DNA of 25,802 nucleotides from JBOGFI01 sp050743365. GTDB taxonomy: Bacteria; Actinomycetota; Acidimicrobiia; IMCC26256; JACDBD01. The stretch is taken from positions 1 to 25,802 of the forward strand of contig JBOGFI010000153.1 of the NCBI GenBank assembly GCA_050743365.1, written 5' to 3'. Below are positions 7,813 to 15,107 of the stretch, in pieces; within the stretch, counting starts at the first letter, position 1; every line of letters starts with the position of its first letter. The position numbers were made by a program, and so were the translations under genes. The notes below the pieces were generated by a model that was given only the letters and a program-made list of their open reading frames with translations, ran no database searches and was not told where the DNA came from.

Positions 7813-8394
7813 TCAGCGGGCGGGCGCGAGGATGCCGCCCAGCAGCTGGGCCCGGACCAGTTGCCGCACCTCGGCGGGGTCGTCCATGTCCCATTGCCCG
7901 GGCGAGCCGATGAGCGAGAGCAACATGCGGGCGACGTAATCAGCGGCCTGCTCGAGGTCGACGCCGGGCCGCAGCCGACCCGCCTCGCGCTCCCGCTCCA
8001 GGTACGGGAGGAGGAAGGCGGTGATGAAGCGCAGCACCCGGTGCTGCTCGACCGTCAGGAGCGGCAGCAGCCGCTCGGGCTCGGTCACGAGCACCTTCTG
8101 GAGCACGTCGTGCGCCTTCAGCGCGCGGTGGGCGAAGACCAAGCCGCCTTCGAGGAGGCTGGCGAAGTCGGGCGCGTCGTAGACCTCCTCCCCGAGCCGG
8201 ACGAAGAACCGGTTCATCTCCCAACCGACCGTCTCGCGGAGCAGCTGGTCCTTGCCGCCCGGGAAGAGCCGATAGATCGAGGCTCGCGAGACGCCCGACT
8301 CCTTGGCAACGTCGTCGATCGTCGTCTTGCCCATGCCGAAACGCGCCACGCACGCGTAGGCACCTGCCAGCACGCGCTCCCGCGGATCGCTCAT
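7813..8394 (-). CDS. TetR family transcriptional regulator
   Basis: A 193-residue TetR regulator. The HTH domain (5-50) reads KTTIDDVAKESGVSRASIYRLF and is closely similar to that of the other TetR in this window, which suggests paralogy. The ligand domain carries no recognisable sub-family signature. ATG 8394 is chosen over an upstream in-frame ATG at 8520 because the family start fits and a TACGGT box lies 8 nt before it (leaderless type). It is divergent from a gene of unknown function with only 25 bp between the starts and convergent with the DJ-1 gene. Likely targets are itself and the divergent gene. Confidence 0.9.
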   Translation of the reverse strand: MSDPRERVLAGAYACVARFGMGKTTIDDVAKESGVSRASIYRLFPGGKDQLLRETVGWEMNRFFVRLGEEVYDAPDFASLLEGGLVFAHRALKAHDVLQKVLVTEPERLLPLLTVEQHRVLRFITAFLLPYLEREREAGRLRPGVDLEQAADYVARMLLSLIGSPGQWDMDDPAEVRQLVRAQLLGGILAPAR

Positions 8395-8402
8395 GCTGTC
8401 CG

Positions 8403-8421
8403 ACCGTACACTCGAAACGGT
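8403..8421. promoter_or_regulatory. Overlapping divergent promoters with operator-like repeat
   Basis: Two TANNNT boxes overlap: TACGGT on the minus strand (8408-8403), 8 nt from the TetR ATG, and TACACT on the plus strand (8407-8412), 7 nt from the GTG at 8420. ACCGT (8403-8407) and ACGGT (8417-8421) are inverted repeats, and the minus strand carries CGTTTCGAG (8419-8411), also present at the other TetR gene. A protein bound here would block both promoters. Confidence 0.5.
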
Positions 8422-8878
8422 GAGCAAAGAGTTCTTCGAGCACGTGCTCGACGCCCTGATCGGCTTCCTGCCGGTCGAGCGCGGCGACTTCTCGTGGCGG
8501 GCGTCGTCGCGCAACCTCAAGGTGTGGTTCGGCGACGATTCGCGTGAGCACTACGAGGTGCAGCAGGTCGGAGGCGCGCTCGAGCTCGGGTTCCACGCCG
8601 AGTACCCCGACCCTGCACGCAACGACGCCGTCCTCGAACGGCTCCTCGACGGGGAGACCGCCTGGCGCCGCCGCCTCGGCGCCGAGGCCGAAAGCGGGAA
8701 GTACGTCGGCCGACAGGCCTCCGTGTGGCGGCGCGTCTCCGAGGTCTGGAAGGGCGACGCGCTGTCCGCGCCCGAGACCGCGGTCGAGGCCGCCGACCGC
8801 CTCGCCGCCTACATCGCCGCCATCGAGCCGGTGCGGAGTGCTCCTAGAGATCCAGCAGGGCGTCGAGGCCGACGGTGA
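8420..8878 (+). CDS. Conserved-looking protein of unknown function
   Basis: I do not recognise this 152-residue protein. It is soluble, with a mixed N-terminal part (FFEHVLDALIGFLPVERGDF) and a second half rich in Trp and charged residues, ending in a predicted helix (AADRLAAYIAAIEPVR) and a basic tail that is antisense to dapB. Codon use matches its neighbours. The GTG at 8420 is chosen because a TACACT box sits 7 nt upstream; an ATG at 8393 is possible but would share the CATG of the divergent TetR start. It shares its promoter region with that TetR, so it is the likeliest regulated partner. Its last 35 bp overlap the end of dapB on the other strand. Confidence 0.65.
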   Translation: MSKEFFEHVLDALIGFLPVERGDFSWRASSRNLKVWFGDDSREHYEVQQVGGALELGFHAEYPDPARNDAVLERLLDGETAWRRRLGAEAESGKYVGRQASVWRRVSEVWKGDALSAPETAVEAADRLAAYIAAIEPVRSAPRDPAGRRGRR

Positions 8879-9635
8879 GTCCGGGGCGCTCTCGCACTGC
8901 CCGGATCGCGAGCAGCACGCCGGGCATGTACGAGCTGCGGTCGAACGAATCGTGGCGGATCGTGAGCGACTGGCCCGCGGTGCCGAGCACGACCTCCTGG
9001 TGGGCGAAGAGGCCACGGAGGCGCACCGAGTGGACGTGGATCCCGCCCGGGCCCTCGGCGCCCCGGGCCCCCTCGGCGACGAGCTTCGTCGTCGGGTCGG
9101 GCGCCCAGTCCTTCGACGCCGCCGCCATCCGCTCGGCCGTGAACATGGCCGTGCCCGACGGCGCGTCGGCCTTCTCGTCGTGGTGGAGCTCGATGACCTC
9201 GCCGGTCTCGAAGTAGGGAGCGGCCAACTCGGCGAAGCGCATCATCAGCACGGCGCCGATGGTGAAGTTGGGGGCGATCACGGCGTGGGCGTCGCTGTCG
9301 GCGAACCGGTCGTGCAGCTCGGCGAAGTCGTCGGGCGTGAAGCCGGTAGTGCCCACTACGGCGTGGACGCCGTGCTCGGCGCACCAGTACAGGTTCTCGC
9401 GGGCGGCGTCGAGCACGGTGAAGTCGACCGCGACCTCGGCCTCCGCGGCCGCCATCGCGTCCGGCTTGGCCGCCAGCTGGAGGCCGGTGCCCTCGACCCC
9501 GAGCTGTTGCAGGTCGATGCCGGCGTGGTAGGGATCGACGGCGGCGACCAGCTCGAGCTCGGGGTCGGCGACGACGGCCCGGCACACGGTCGAGCCCATG
9601 CGCCCGCCCGCCCCGAAGACCCCGACGCGGATCAC
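8844..9635 (-). CDS. dapB: 4-hydroxy-tetrahydrodipicolinate reductase
   Basis: Reduces 4-hydroxy-tetrahydrodipicolinate with NAD(P)H in the diaminopimelate/lysine pathway, feeding peptidoglycan. The 263-residue protein has the N-terminal cofactor motif GAGGRMG (8-14), VVGTTGF (93-99), and the substrate-binding stretch HHDEKADAPSGTA (151-163) containing the catalytic His-His and Lys155. It starts at a GTG 4 nt after the stop of the M16 peptidase gene and closes the core operon. The convergent unknown gene overlaps its end by 35 bp, and no terminator was found there. Confidence 0.96.
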   Translation of the reverse strand: MIRVGVFGAGGRMGSTVCRAVVADPELELVAAVDPYHAGIDLQQLGVEGTGLQLAAKPDAMAAAEAEVAVDFTVLDAARENLYWCAEHGVHAVVGTTGFTPDDFAELHDRFADSDAHAVIAPNFTIGAVLMMRFAELAAPYFETGEVIELHHDEKADAPSGTAMFTAERMAAASKDWAPDPTTKLVAEGARGAEGPGGIHVHSVRLRGLFAHQEVVLGTAGQSLTIRHDSFDRSSYMPGVLLAIRAVRERPGLTVGLDALLDL

Positions 9636-9639
9636 CCGC

Positions 9640-10896
9640 TCAGGCTACTCGGGCCTCGAAGTCCGCTTCCTCGAACGGTCCCACCACTGCGAGCGTGCGG
9701 TCGCCGCTCGCGACCAGCCGTTCGACGACGCGGGCGATGTCGTCGGCGGTGACCGCCTCGACCCGGGCCACGACCTCGTCGAGGGTGGGCACCTCACCCA
9801 AGGCGAGCTCGCTGCTGCCGATGCGGTGCATGCGACTCACCGAGCTCTCGAGCGACAGCGTGATCGAGCCCTTGAGGTGGCCCTTCGACGCGTCGAGCTC
9901 GCGGTCGGTGAGCCCGCGGTCGGCGACGAGCCGGGTGAGCTCGGCGCCCACCACCTCCAGCGCCTCGTCGACGCGGCCCGGCGCGGTCCCCACGTAGACG
10001 CCGAAGGCGCCGGCGTCGGCGAAGGTCGTGCGGTACGAGTAGACGGAATAGGCGAGGCCGCGCCGCTCCCGTACCTCCTGGAACAGCCGGGACGCCATGC
10101 CGCCGCCGAGTGCCTGGTTGAGCACGGTGAGGGCGTAGCGATCGGGATCGTGGCGGGACAGACCCCGCATCCCGAGCACGAGGTGGGCCTGCTCGGTGGG
10201 ACGGCCGAGCACGGCGAGTCGACGCGGCGGCGCCTTGGCCGGCTCGGGCCGGTCGGGCGCCCCGCCCCCGGCGCCGCCGAAATGCTCCACGACCAGTTCC
10301 ACCACCCGGTCGTGCGCGAGGTTCCCGGCGGCGGCGACGACCACGCTTCCGGCGCGGTACTGCGAGACGTGGTAGCCGGCGAGCGCGTCGCGGCTCATGG
10401 CCTCGATGGTCGGCCGGGTGCCCAGCACTGAGCGGCCCAGCGGATGGTCGGGGAACAGCTCCGCCGCGAACAGGTCGTGCACGAGGTCGTCGGGCGTGTC
10501 GTCGCGCATCCGGATCTCCTCGAGGATCACCTGGCGCTCGGACTCGATCTCGTCGGCCCGCAGTGCCGGCGACCACACGATGTCGGACAGGATCTCGAGC
10601 GCGAGCTCGAGGCGCTCGTCGGGGACCCGCACATAGAACGCCGTGACCTCCTGGGTGGTGAAGGCGTTCATGTCGCCGCCGACCGACTCGACAGCCTCGG
10701 CGATCTCCAGCGCCGAGGACTCGACCGTGCCCTTGAAGAGCAGGTGCTCGAGGAAGTGGCTCGCCCCGGCGGTGTGGTCGGGCTCGTCTCGGGAGCCCGT
10801 TCCAACCCAGAAGCCGACCGCCGCCGAGCGCAGGGCGGGGAGCTGCTCGGTGACCACGCGCAGCCCCGAGTCGAGGCGGGTGAGGCAAATCGTCAT
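9640..10896 (-). CDS. M16 family zinc metallopeptidase (PepR-like)
   Basis: A 418-residue processing-peptidase homologue. The inverted zinc motif HFLEH (47-51) and the distal Glu in the VILEEIRM region (about 126-127) supply the metal ligands, so it is the catalytically competent type. The usual two-lobe organisation is present, with a C-terminal lobe containing GGGMASRLFQEVRERRGLAYSVYS, the conserved R/Y region of M16 enzymes. In mycobacteria the same position after pnp is held by pepR. The ATG at 10896 lies 32 nt after the pnp stop without a strong ribosome site. No signal peptide, so cytosolic. The natural substrate is not known for this family branch. Confidence 0.93.
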   Translation of the reverse strand: MTICLTRLDSGLRVVTEQLPALRSAAVGFWVGTGSRDEPDHTAGASHFLEHLLFKGTVESSALEIAEAVESVGGDMNAFTTQEVTAFYVRVPDERLELALEILSDIVWSPALRADEIESERQVILEEIRMRDDTPDDLVHDLFAAELFPDHPLGRSVLGTRPTIEAMSRDALAGYHVSQYRAGSVVVAAAGNLAHDRVVELVVEHFGGAGGGAPDRPEPAKAPPRRLAVLGRPTEQAHLVLGMRGLSRHDPDRYALTVLNQALGGGMASRLFQEVRERRGLAYSVYSYRTTFADAGAFGVYVGTAPGRVDEALEVVGAELTRLVADRGLTDRELDASKGHLKGSITLSLESSVSRMHRIGSSELALGEVPTLDEVVARVEAVTADDIARVVERLVASGDRTLAVVGPFEEADFEARVA

Positions 10897-10928
10897 CGGC
10901 CGGTCATCGGCACCGGGAGACGGCGGGT

Positions 10929-13580
10929 TTACCTGCCGGCGCCCCCGCGCCCGCGCCGGCGACCGCCACCTCCGGGCCGGGCACCCTGGCGGGCGCCTCC
11001 CCGCGACGACCCCGGCGAGGACCGGCCGCCTCCCTGGGAGCCCCGGCCGCGAGCCCCGGCGTCGGCCGGACCGAGGTCGCCGAACTGGCCCCGGGCCTCA
11101 TCGTCCCAGAACTCCTCGAACGACGCCCGGTCACGGTCACCGGCGCCCCGGTCTCGCTCGCTCGCCTCCCTATCTCGCTCGCTCGCGCCCCTGTCTCGCT
11201 CGCTCGCTGCGGAGCGGGATACCCGCTCCGCGGGCCGTCGCTCGCTGGCGAGCTCCCTCCGCTCCCTCCGGTCGCTCCGGTCGCCGCGCGGTGACTCCTC
11301 GGATGCCGGCCGAGTGTCGCCGGTTTCGGTGTCGTCCTCGTCGCCGATCAGGGAGAGCGAGAGCTTGCCTGCGTTGTCGATGTCGTCGACGCGCACCTCG
11401 AGCTCGTCACCCAGCGACAGCACGTCCTCGACCCGGTCGATGCGGCGGCCACCCCCGAGCTTCGAGATGTGGAGCAGCCCGTCGCGCCCGGGGAGGACGT
11501 TCACGAAGGCGCCGAACTTGGTGAGGTTGACGACCCTGCCCGTGTACTCGCCGCCGAGCTCGGCGGCGGGCGGGTCGAGGATCAGCTCGATGCGGCGCTT
11601 CGCCTCCTCGACCTGGGCACCGTCCTTCGAGCCGATCGTCACGGTGCCCGACACACCGTCGTCGGTCACCGAGACGTCGGCGCCCGTCTCGAGCGTGATC
11701 GTGTTGATCACCTTCCCCTTGGGGCCGATGACCTCGCCGATCTTGTCGATGGGGATGTCGAAGCTGACGATCTTCGGCGCGGTCGGGCGCACGTCGGACC
11801 GCGGCTCCGGGATCGCCTGCGTCATCACCTCGAGGATCTTCAACCGCGCTTCCTTCGCCTGCTGGAGCGCCTGGGCGAGCACGTCGGCGGGGAGGCCGTC
11901 GATCTTGGTGTCGAGCTGGAGCGCGGTCACGAACTCGGACGTCCCCGCAACCTTGAAGTCCATGTCGCCGAAGGCGTCCTCCGCCCCCAGGATGTCGGTG
12001 AGGGTCGTGTACTTGCCCTCGGCGTGCACGAGGCCCATGGCGATGCCCGCCACCGGCGCCTTGACCGGCACGCCCGCGTCCATGAGGGAGAGCGTCGACC
12101 CGCACACCGACGCCATCGACGTCGACCCGTTCGACGAGAGCACGTCGGACACGACGCGCAGCGTGTAGGGCCACTCGTGCGCGTCGGGCACGACCGGCAC
12201 GAGCGCGCGCTCGGCGAGGGCGCCGTGGCCGATCTCGCGACGCTTGGGTGAGCCGACCCGGCCGGTCTCGCCGGTCGAGAACGGCGGGAAGTTGTAGTGG
12301 TGCATGTACCGCTTCCGCTCGTCGACGCCGATGGTATCGAGCATCTGCTCCATGCGGGGCATGCCCAGCGTGGTGACGGTGAGCACCTGCGTCTCGCCCC
12401 GCTGGAAGAGCCCCGAGCCGTGGGCGGTCGGGATAATCCCGACAGCGGCCGCCAGCGGCCGGAGGTCGGTGGTGCTGCGCCCGTCGATGCGCACGCCGTC
12501 GTTCGCGATCCGCCGGCGCACGACTTCCTTCTGGAGCGACCGGAACCCCTTGCGCACCTCTCCCGCGCGCTCCGCGAACGGGCCCGGTGCCTCCTCGGAG
12601 CCGGCGAGGCGCTCGACGACGGCGTCCTCGAGCTCCCGCACCCGCTCCTCGCGCGGCGCCTTCTCGTGGATGGCCATGGCCTCGGCGATATCGGACTCGG
12701 CCGCCTCCTTCACCGCCGCGAACACGTCGTCGCCGTAGTCCGTCCGCACCTCGTACCGGATCGGCTCAATCGGCCCCTTGGCCTTCTCGAGCCCGGCGCG
12801 CAACTCGAGCTGGAGATCGATCGAGGCCTCGATCCAGCGCTTCGACTCCTCGAGGCCGGCGGCGATCAGCTCCTCGGTGATCTTGGGCGCACCCTGCTGG
12901 TAGAGGTCCCAGGTGGCCTCGGTGCCACCGGCCTCGACCATCATGATGGCGACGTCGCCGCTGTCGGTGCGACGGCCGGCGACCACCAGCTCGAACGTGG
13001 ACTCGTCGCCCTCCTGGTAGGTGGGGTGCGCGACCCACTCGCCCTCGTGATGGGCGAGCCGGACCGCGCCGATCGGGCCGTTGAACGGGAGGCCCGACAC
13101 CATGAGCGCAGCCGACGCGCCGTTGATCGACGCGATGTCGTGAGGGTTCTCGAGGTCGGCCCCGAGGATGGTGGCGATCACCTGGACCTCGTTGCGGAAG
13201 CCCTCGGGGAACGACGGCCGCAGCGGCCGGTCGGTGAGGCGGCAGGTGAGGACTGCCTGTTCGCCGGGACGGCCCTCACGGCGGAAGAACGAGCCCGGGA
13301 TCTTCCCCGCCGCGTACATCCGCTCCTCGACGTCGACGGTGAGGGGGAAGAAGTCGATGCCCTCGCGGGGCTTGCTCGTGACCACCGTGCTGAGCAGGGT
13401 CGTGTCGCCGATCTGGACGACGACGGCGCCGTCGGCCAGGGGGGCGAGGCGGCCGGTCTCGAACGACATGGTCTTGCCGGCGCCGTTGACGACGCCTTCG
13501 ACGCGGACGGCGCCCTCCGCCTGTCTGCCCTCCACCGGTGTGCCCTCCACCTGTGTGCCCTCCACCTGTGTGGTGGCCAT
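10929..13580 (-). CDS. pnp: Polyribonucleotide nucleotidyltransferase (PNPase)
   Basis: Phosphorolytic 3'-5' exoribonuclease. The 883-residue protein has two RNase PH-like domains, an intervening helical domain, a KH domain (IGEVIGPKGKVIN), an S1 domain (YTGRVVNLTKFGAFVNVLPG) and a 138-residue disordered tail (about 746-883). The tail contains three ASERDR repeats, an isolated acidic motif FEEFWDDEAR and an RGG-rich end, longer than the usual E. coli-type C-terminus. The N-terminus carries four pentapeptide repeats (residues 4-23) before the conserved domain. ATG 13580 follows a strong GGAGAGAGGAG; the ORF extension to 13700 is not conserved in character. It follows rpsO after a 189-nt leader, as in many bacteria. 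Confidence 0.97.
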   Translation of the reverse strand: MATTQVEGTQVEGTPVEGRQAEGAVRVEGVVNGAGKTMSFETGRLAPLADGAVVVQIGDTTLLSTVVTSKPREGIDFFPLTVDVEERMYAAGKIPGSFFRREGRPGEQAVLTCRLTDRPLRPSFPEGFRNEVQVIATILGADLENPHDIASINGASAALMVSGLPFNGPIGAVRLAHHEGEWVAHPTYQEGDESTFELVVAGRRTDSGDVAIMMVEAGGTEATWDLYQQGAPKITEELIAAGLEESKRWIEASIDLQLELRAGLEKAKGPIEPIRYEVRTDYGDDVFAAVKEAAESDIAEAMAIHEKAPREERVRELEDAVVERLAGSEEAPGPFAERAGEVRKGFRSLQKEVVRRRIANDGVRIDGRSTTDLRPLAAAVGIIPTAHGSGLFQRGETQVLTVTTLGMPRMEQMLDTIGVDERKRYMHHYNFPPFSTGETGRVGSPKRREIGHGALAERALVPVVPDAHEWPYTLRVVSDVLSSNGSTSMASVCGSTLSLMDAGVPVKAPVAGIAMGLVHAEGKYTTLTDILGAEDAFGDMDFKVAGTSEFVTALQLDTKIDGLPADVLAQALQQAKEARLKILEVMTQAIPEPRSDVRPTAPKIVSFDIPIDKIGEVIGPKGKVINTITLETGADVSVTDDGVSGTVTIGSKDGAQVEEAKRRIELILDPPAAELGGEYTGRVVNLTKFGAFVNVLPGRDGLLHISKLGGGRRIDRVEDVLSLGDELEVRVDDIDNAGKLSLSLIGDEDDTETGDTRPASEESPRGDRSDRRERRELASERRPAERVSRSAASERDRGASERDREASERDRGAGDRDRASFEEFWDDEARGQFGDLGPADAGARGRGSQGGGRSSPGSSRGGARQGARPGGGGRRRGRGGAGR
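11151..11212 (-). repeat. Three tandem 21-bp repeats in the pnp tail
   Basis: Units begin at 11151, 11172 and 11193 and share the core TCTCGCTCGCTCGC. They encode (A)SERDR plus a variable residue on the minus strand, so copy changes keep the frame. They lie in the disordered tail between the S1 domain and the RGG stretch. Confidence 0.85.
13511..13570 (-). repeat. Four tandem 15-bp repeats at the pnp N-terminus
   Basis: Units at 13511, 13526, 13541 and 13556; the last two are identical (TGCCCTCCACCTGTG) and the first two differ by a few bases. They encode TQVEG, TQVEG, TPVEG, RQAEG in the protein direction, just after the start codon. The length is a multiple of three. Confidence 0.9.
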
Positions 13581-13647
13581 GGGAACGCGCTCCTCTCTCC
13601 GTGACCCCTCGGGCCACGGGGTTGTGCGGGAGAGGCCCCGGTTCCCA

Positions 13648-13701
13648 GTTGTCACCGTCCGGACCGGCTCCTGCACGGCCCGGGCGGTGGCGACTGACAA
13701 C
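13648..13701 (-). promoter_or_regulatory. Possible structured pnp leader (long stem-loop)
   Basis: GTTGTCA (13648-13654) and TGACAAC (13695-13701) are perfect inverted repeats, and CACCG (13653-13657) can alternatively pair with CGGTG (13685-13689). The structure would sit about 70-120 nt before the pnp ATG. In E. coli a leader stem cut by RNase III lets PNPase repress itself; a similar role here is inference. Confidence 0.35.
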
Positions 13702-13739
13702 CGACGTCGCTCTCGCGCCTTCCTGCTCTCAAACGCCGA

Positions 13740-13757
13740 GGAGCGGCGGGCCGCTCC
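13740..13757 (-). terminator. Hairpin after rpsO
   Basis: GGAGCGG and CCGCTCC form a perfect 7-bp stem with a 4-nt loop, 12 nt after the rpsO stop. Only a short GTTTG follows on the minus strand, so read-through into pnp is expected; it may be a partial terminator or processing site. Confidence 0.5.
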
Positions 13758-13769
13758 CCGTCTCCCGAG

Positions 13770-14027
13770 CTACCGGCGCAGGCCGAGCTTGGCGATGAGC
13801 GCCCGGTACCGCTCGACGTCGTTGCGCCGAAGGTAGTCGAGCAGCCGGCGCCGCCGGCCCACGAGGATGAGCAGGCCCCGGCGCGAATGATGGTCCTTGG
13901 CGTGGACCTTCAGGTGCTCGGTCAGGTGGTTGATCCGGTCCGTGAGGAGGGCCACCTGCACCTCGGGCGAGCCGGTATCGGACTCGTGGAGGCGGTGCTC
14001 GGCGATCGTGGCTGCGGTGTCGGGCAT
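13770..14027 (-). CDS. rpsO: 30S ribosomal protein S15
   Basis: An 85-residue S15, close to the usual 89 residues. It has the conserved GDTGSPE-type motif (DTGSPEVQVALLTDRI), KDHHSRRGLL and RRLLDYLRRNDVERY, which contact 16S rRNA in the central domain of the 30S subunit. The N-terminus before HRLHESD is a few residues shorter than average. ATG 14027 follows AAGG at about 10 nt. It lies between ribF and pnp in the standard order. A promoter overlapping the ribF stop and a hairpin in the leader suggest independent transcription and possible autoregulation. Confidence 0.98.
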   Translation of the reverse strand: MPDTAATIAEHRLHESDTGSPEVQVALLTDRINHLTEHLKVHAKDHHSRRGLLILVGRRRRLLDYLRRNDVERYRALIAKLGLRR

Positions 14028-14057
14028 GCCGTGCGGCCTTGCTGGAGGTACGGAAGG

Positions 14058-14078
14058 GCGTCGGCCACATGCCGACGC
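14058..14078 (-). promoter_or_regulatory. Hairpin in rpsO leader / ribF-rpsO gap
   Basis: A perfect 8-bp stem (GCGTCGGC 14058-14065 with GCCGACGC 14071-14078) has a 5-nt loop and ends 30 nt before the rpsO ATG. S15 represses its own mRNA through different leader structures in different phyla, so this is a candidate; it could instead be a ribF terminator, but no U-tract follows. Confidence 0.4.
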
Positions 14079-14086
14079 GCGCCCGA

Positions 14087-14115
14087 ATGCTACCAGGAGC
14101 GCGCAAAGTCGTCAG
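14087..14115 (-). promoter_or_regulatory. Candidate rpsO promoter
   Basis: On the minus strand CTGACG (14115-14110) and TAGCAT (14092-14087) are 17 nt apart. The -35 box overlaps the ribF stop codon. Initiation about 7 nt downstream would put the 14058-14078 hairpin at the 5' end of the rpsO mRNA. Confidence 0.4.
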
Positions 14116-15077
14116 AACGCCTCCACGAGGCGGCGGGTCGCTTCCACGTCGCGGGCCATCTGGTCGACGAGGGCGGAGGCCGAATCGAAGCGCTCCTGAC
14201 CCCGGAGCCGCTCGAGGAAGCGGACCTTCACGTAGTGGCCGTAGAGGTCGCCGTCGAAATCGAGGACGTAGGCCTCCAGCAGTGACGCGGCCTGCGCGTG
14301 GAATGTCGGGCGCGTGCCGAGCGAGACGGCCGCCGGCCGCTCGACCCCGTCGCCGTCGGGCTCGGCGGCGTCGACCAGCGTGCCGGCGTAGACGCCGTCG
14401 GCCGGGAGGCAGATCTGCTGCGGGACGGCGAGGTTCGCGGTCGGGTAGCCGAGGTGGCGGCCTCGGCGGTCCCCGACCTCCACCGTTCCCCGCACCTCGT
14501 GCGGGCGCCCGAGCAGGCGTGCCGCCTCGGCGACGTCGCCGGCGGCGACCAGCTCGCGGATGTGGGTCGACGAGTAGGGCACGCCGGTGGGGTCCTCCTC
14601 AGCCGCCACCAGGCCGAGCCCGACCACGCCGAAGCCCAGCTCGGCGCCCATCCGCTCGAGGAGCGGGACGTTGCCGCCGCGCCCGTGCCCGAAGTGGAAG
14701 TCGGCGCCGACGACGACCAGCCGGGCCCGGAAGCCGTCGACGAGCACCTCGCGCACGAACTCCTCGGCCGGCTCCTTGCTGCGCACCTCGTCGAACGCCA
14801 GGACGAAGCACGCGTCGAGATATCCGGTGGCGTCGAGCAGCTCGAGGCGCTGCTCCAGGGTGGTGAGCAGCTTGGGCGCCGACTGGGGCCGCACCACCTC
14901 GGCGGGGTGGCGGTCGAAGGTGACGCAGGCTGCTCGGAGCCCGCGGGCGTCGGCGAGCTCGCGCACCAGGCGCAGCACCGCCACGTGCCCGCGGTGGACG
15001 CCGTCGTAGACGCCGATGGTGACCACCGCGCCCGCGCCTTTTCGCTCGAGGTCCGAGAATGCGCGGAGGATCTTCAC
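14112..15077 (-). CDS. ribF: Bifunctional riboflavin kinase / FAD synthetase
   Basis: Converts riboflavin to FMN and FMN to FAD. The N-terminal adenylyltransferase domain has GVYDGVHRGH (22-31), DFHFGHGRGG (126-135) and YSSTHIREL (168-176); the C-terminal kinase domain has GYPTANL (210-216), GVYAG, GTRPTF and EAYVLDFDGDLYG. Length (321 residues) is normal. It begins at a GTG 30 nt after the truB stop with a weak ribosome site, inside the core operon. The order truB-ribF-rpsO is the usual actinobacterial one. Confidence 0.97.
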   Translation of the reverse strand: MKILRAFSDLERKGAGAVVTIGVYDGVHRGHVAVLRLVRELADARGLRAACVTFDRHPAEVVRPQSAPKLLTTLEQRLELLDATGYLDACFVLAFDEVRSKEPAEEFVREVLVDGFRARLVVVGADFHFGHGRGGNVPLLERMGAELGFGVVGLGLVAAEEDPTGVPYSSTHIRELVAAGDVAEAARLLGRPHEVRGTVEVGDRRGRHLGYPTANLAVPQQICLPADGVYAGTLVDAAEPDGDGVERPAAVSLGTRPTFHAQAASLLEAYVLDFDGDLYGHYVKVRFLERLRGQERFDSASALVDQMARDVEATRRLVEAF

Positions 15078-15107
15078 CGGGCGGCCCGCACGTCGATCGG
15101 CCGCACG

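Noticed and set aside
10444..12168. 574-codon open frame on the plus strand
   Set aside because: Antisense to the M16 peptidase and pnp; product is Ser/Arg/Pro-rich with no domain.
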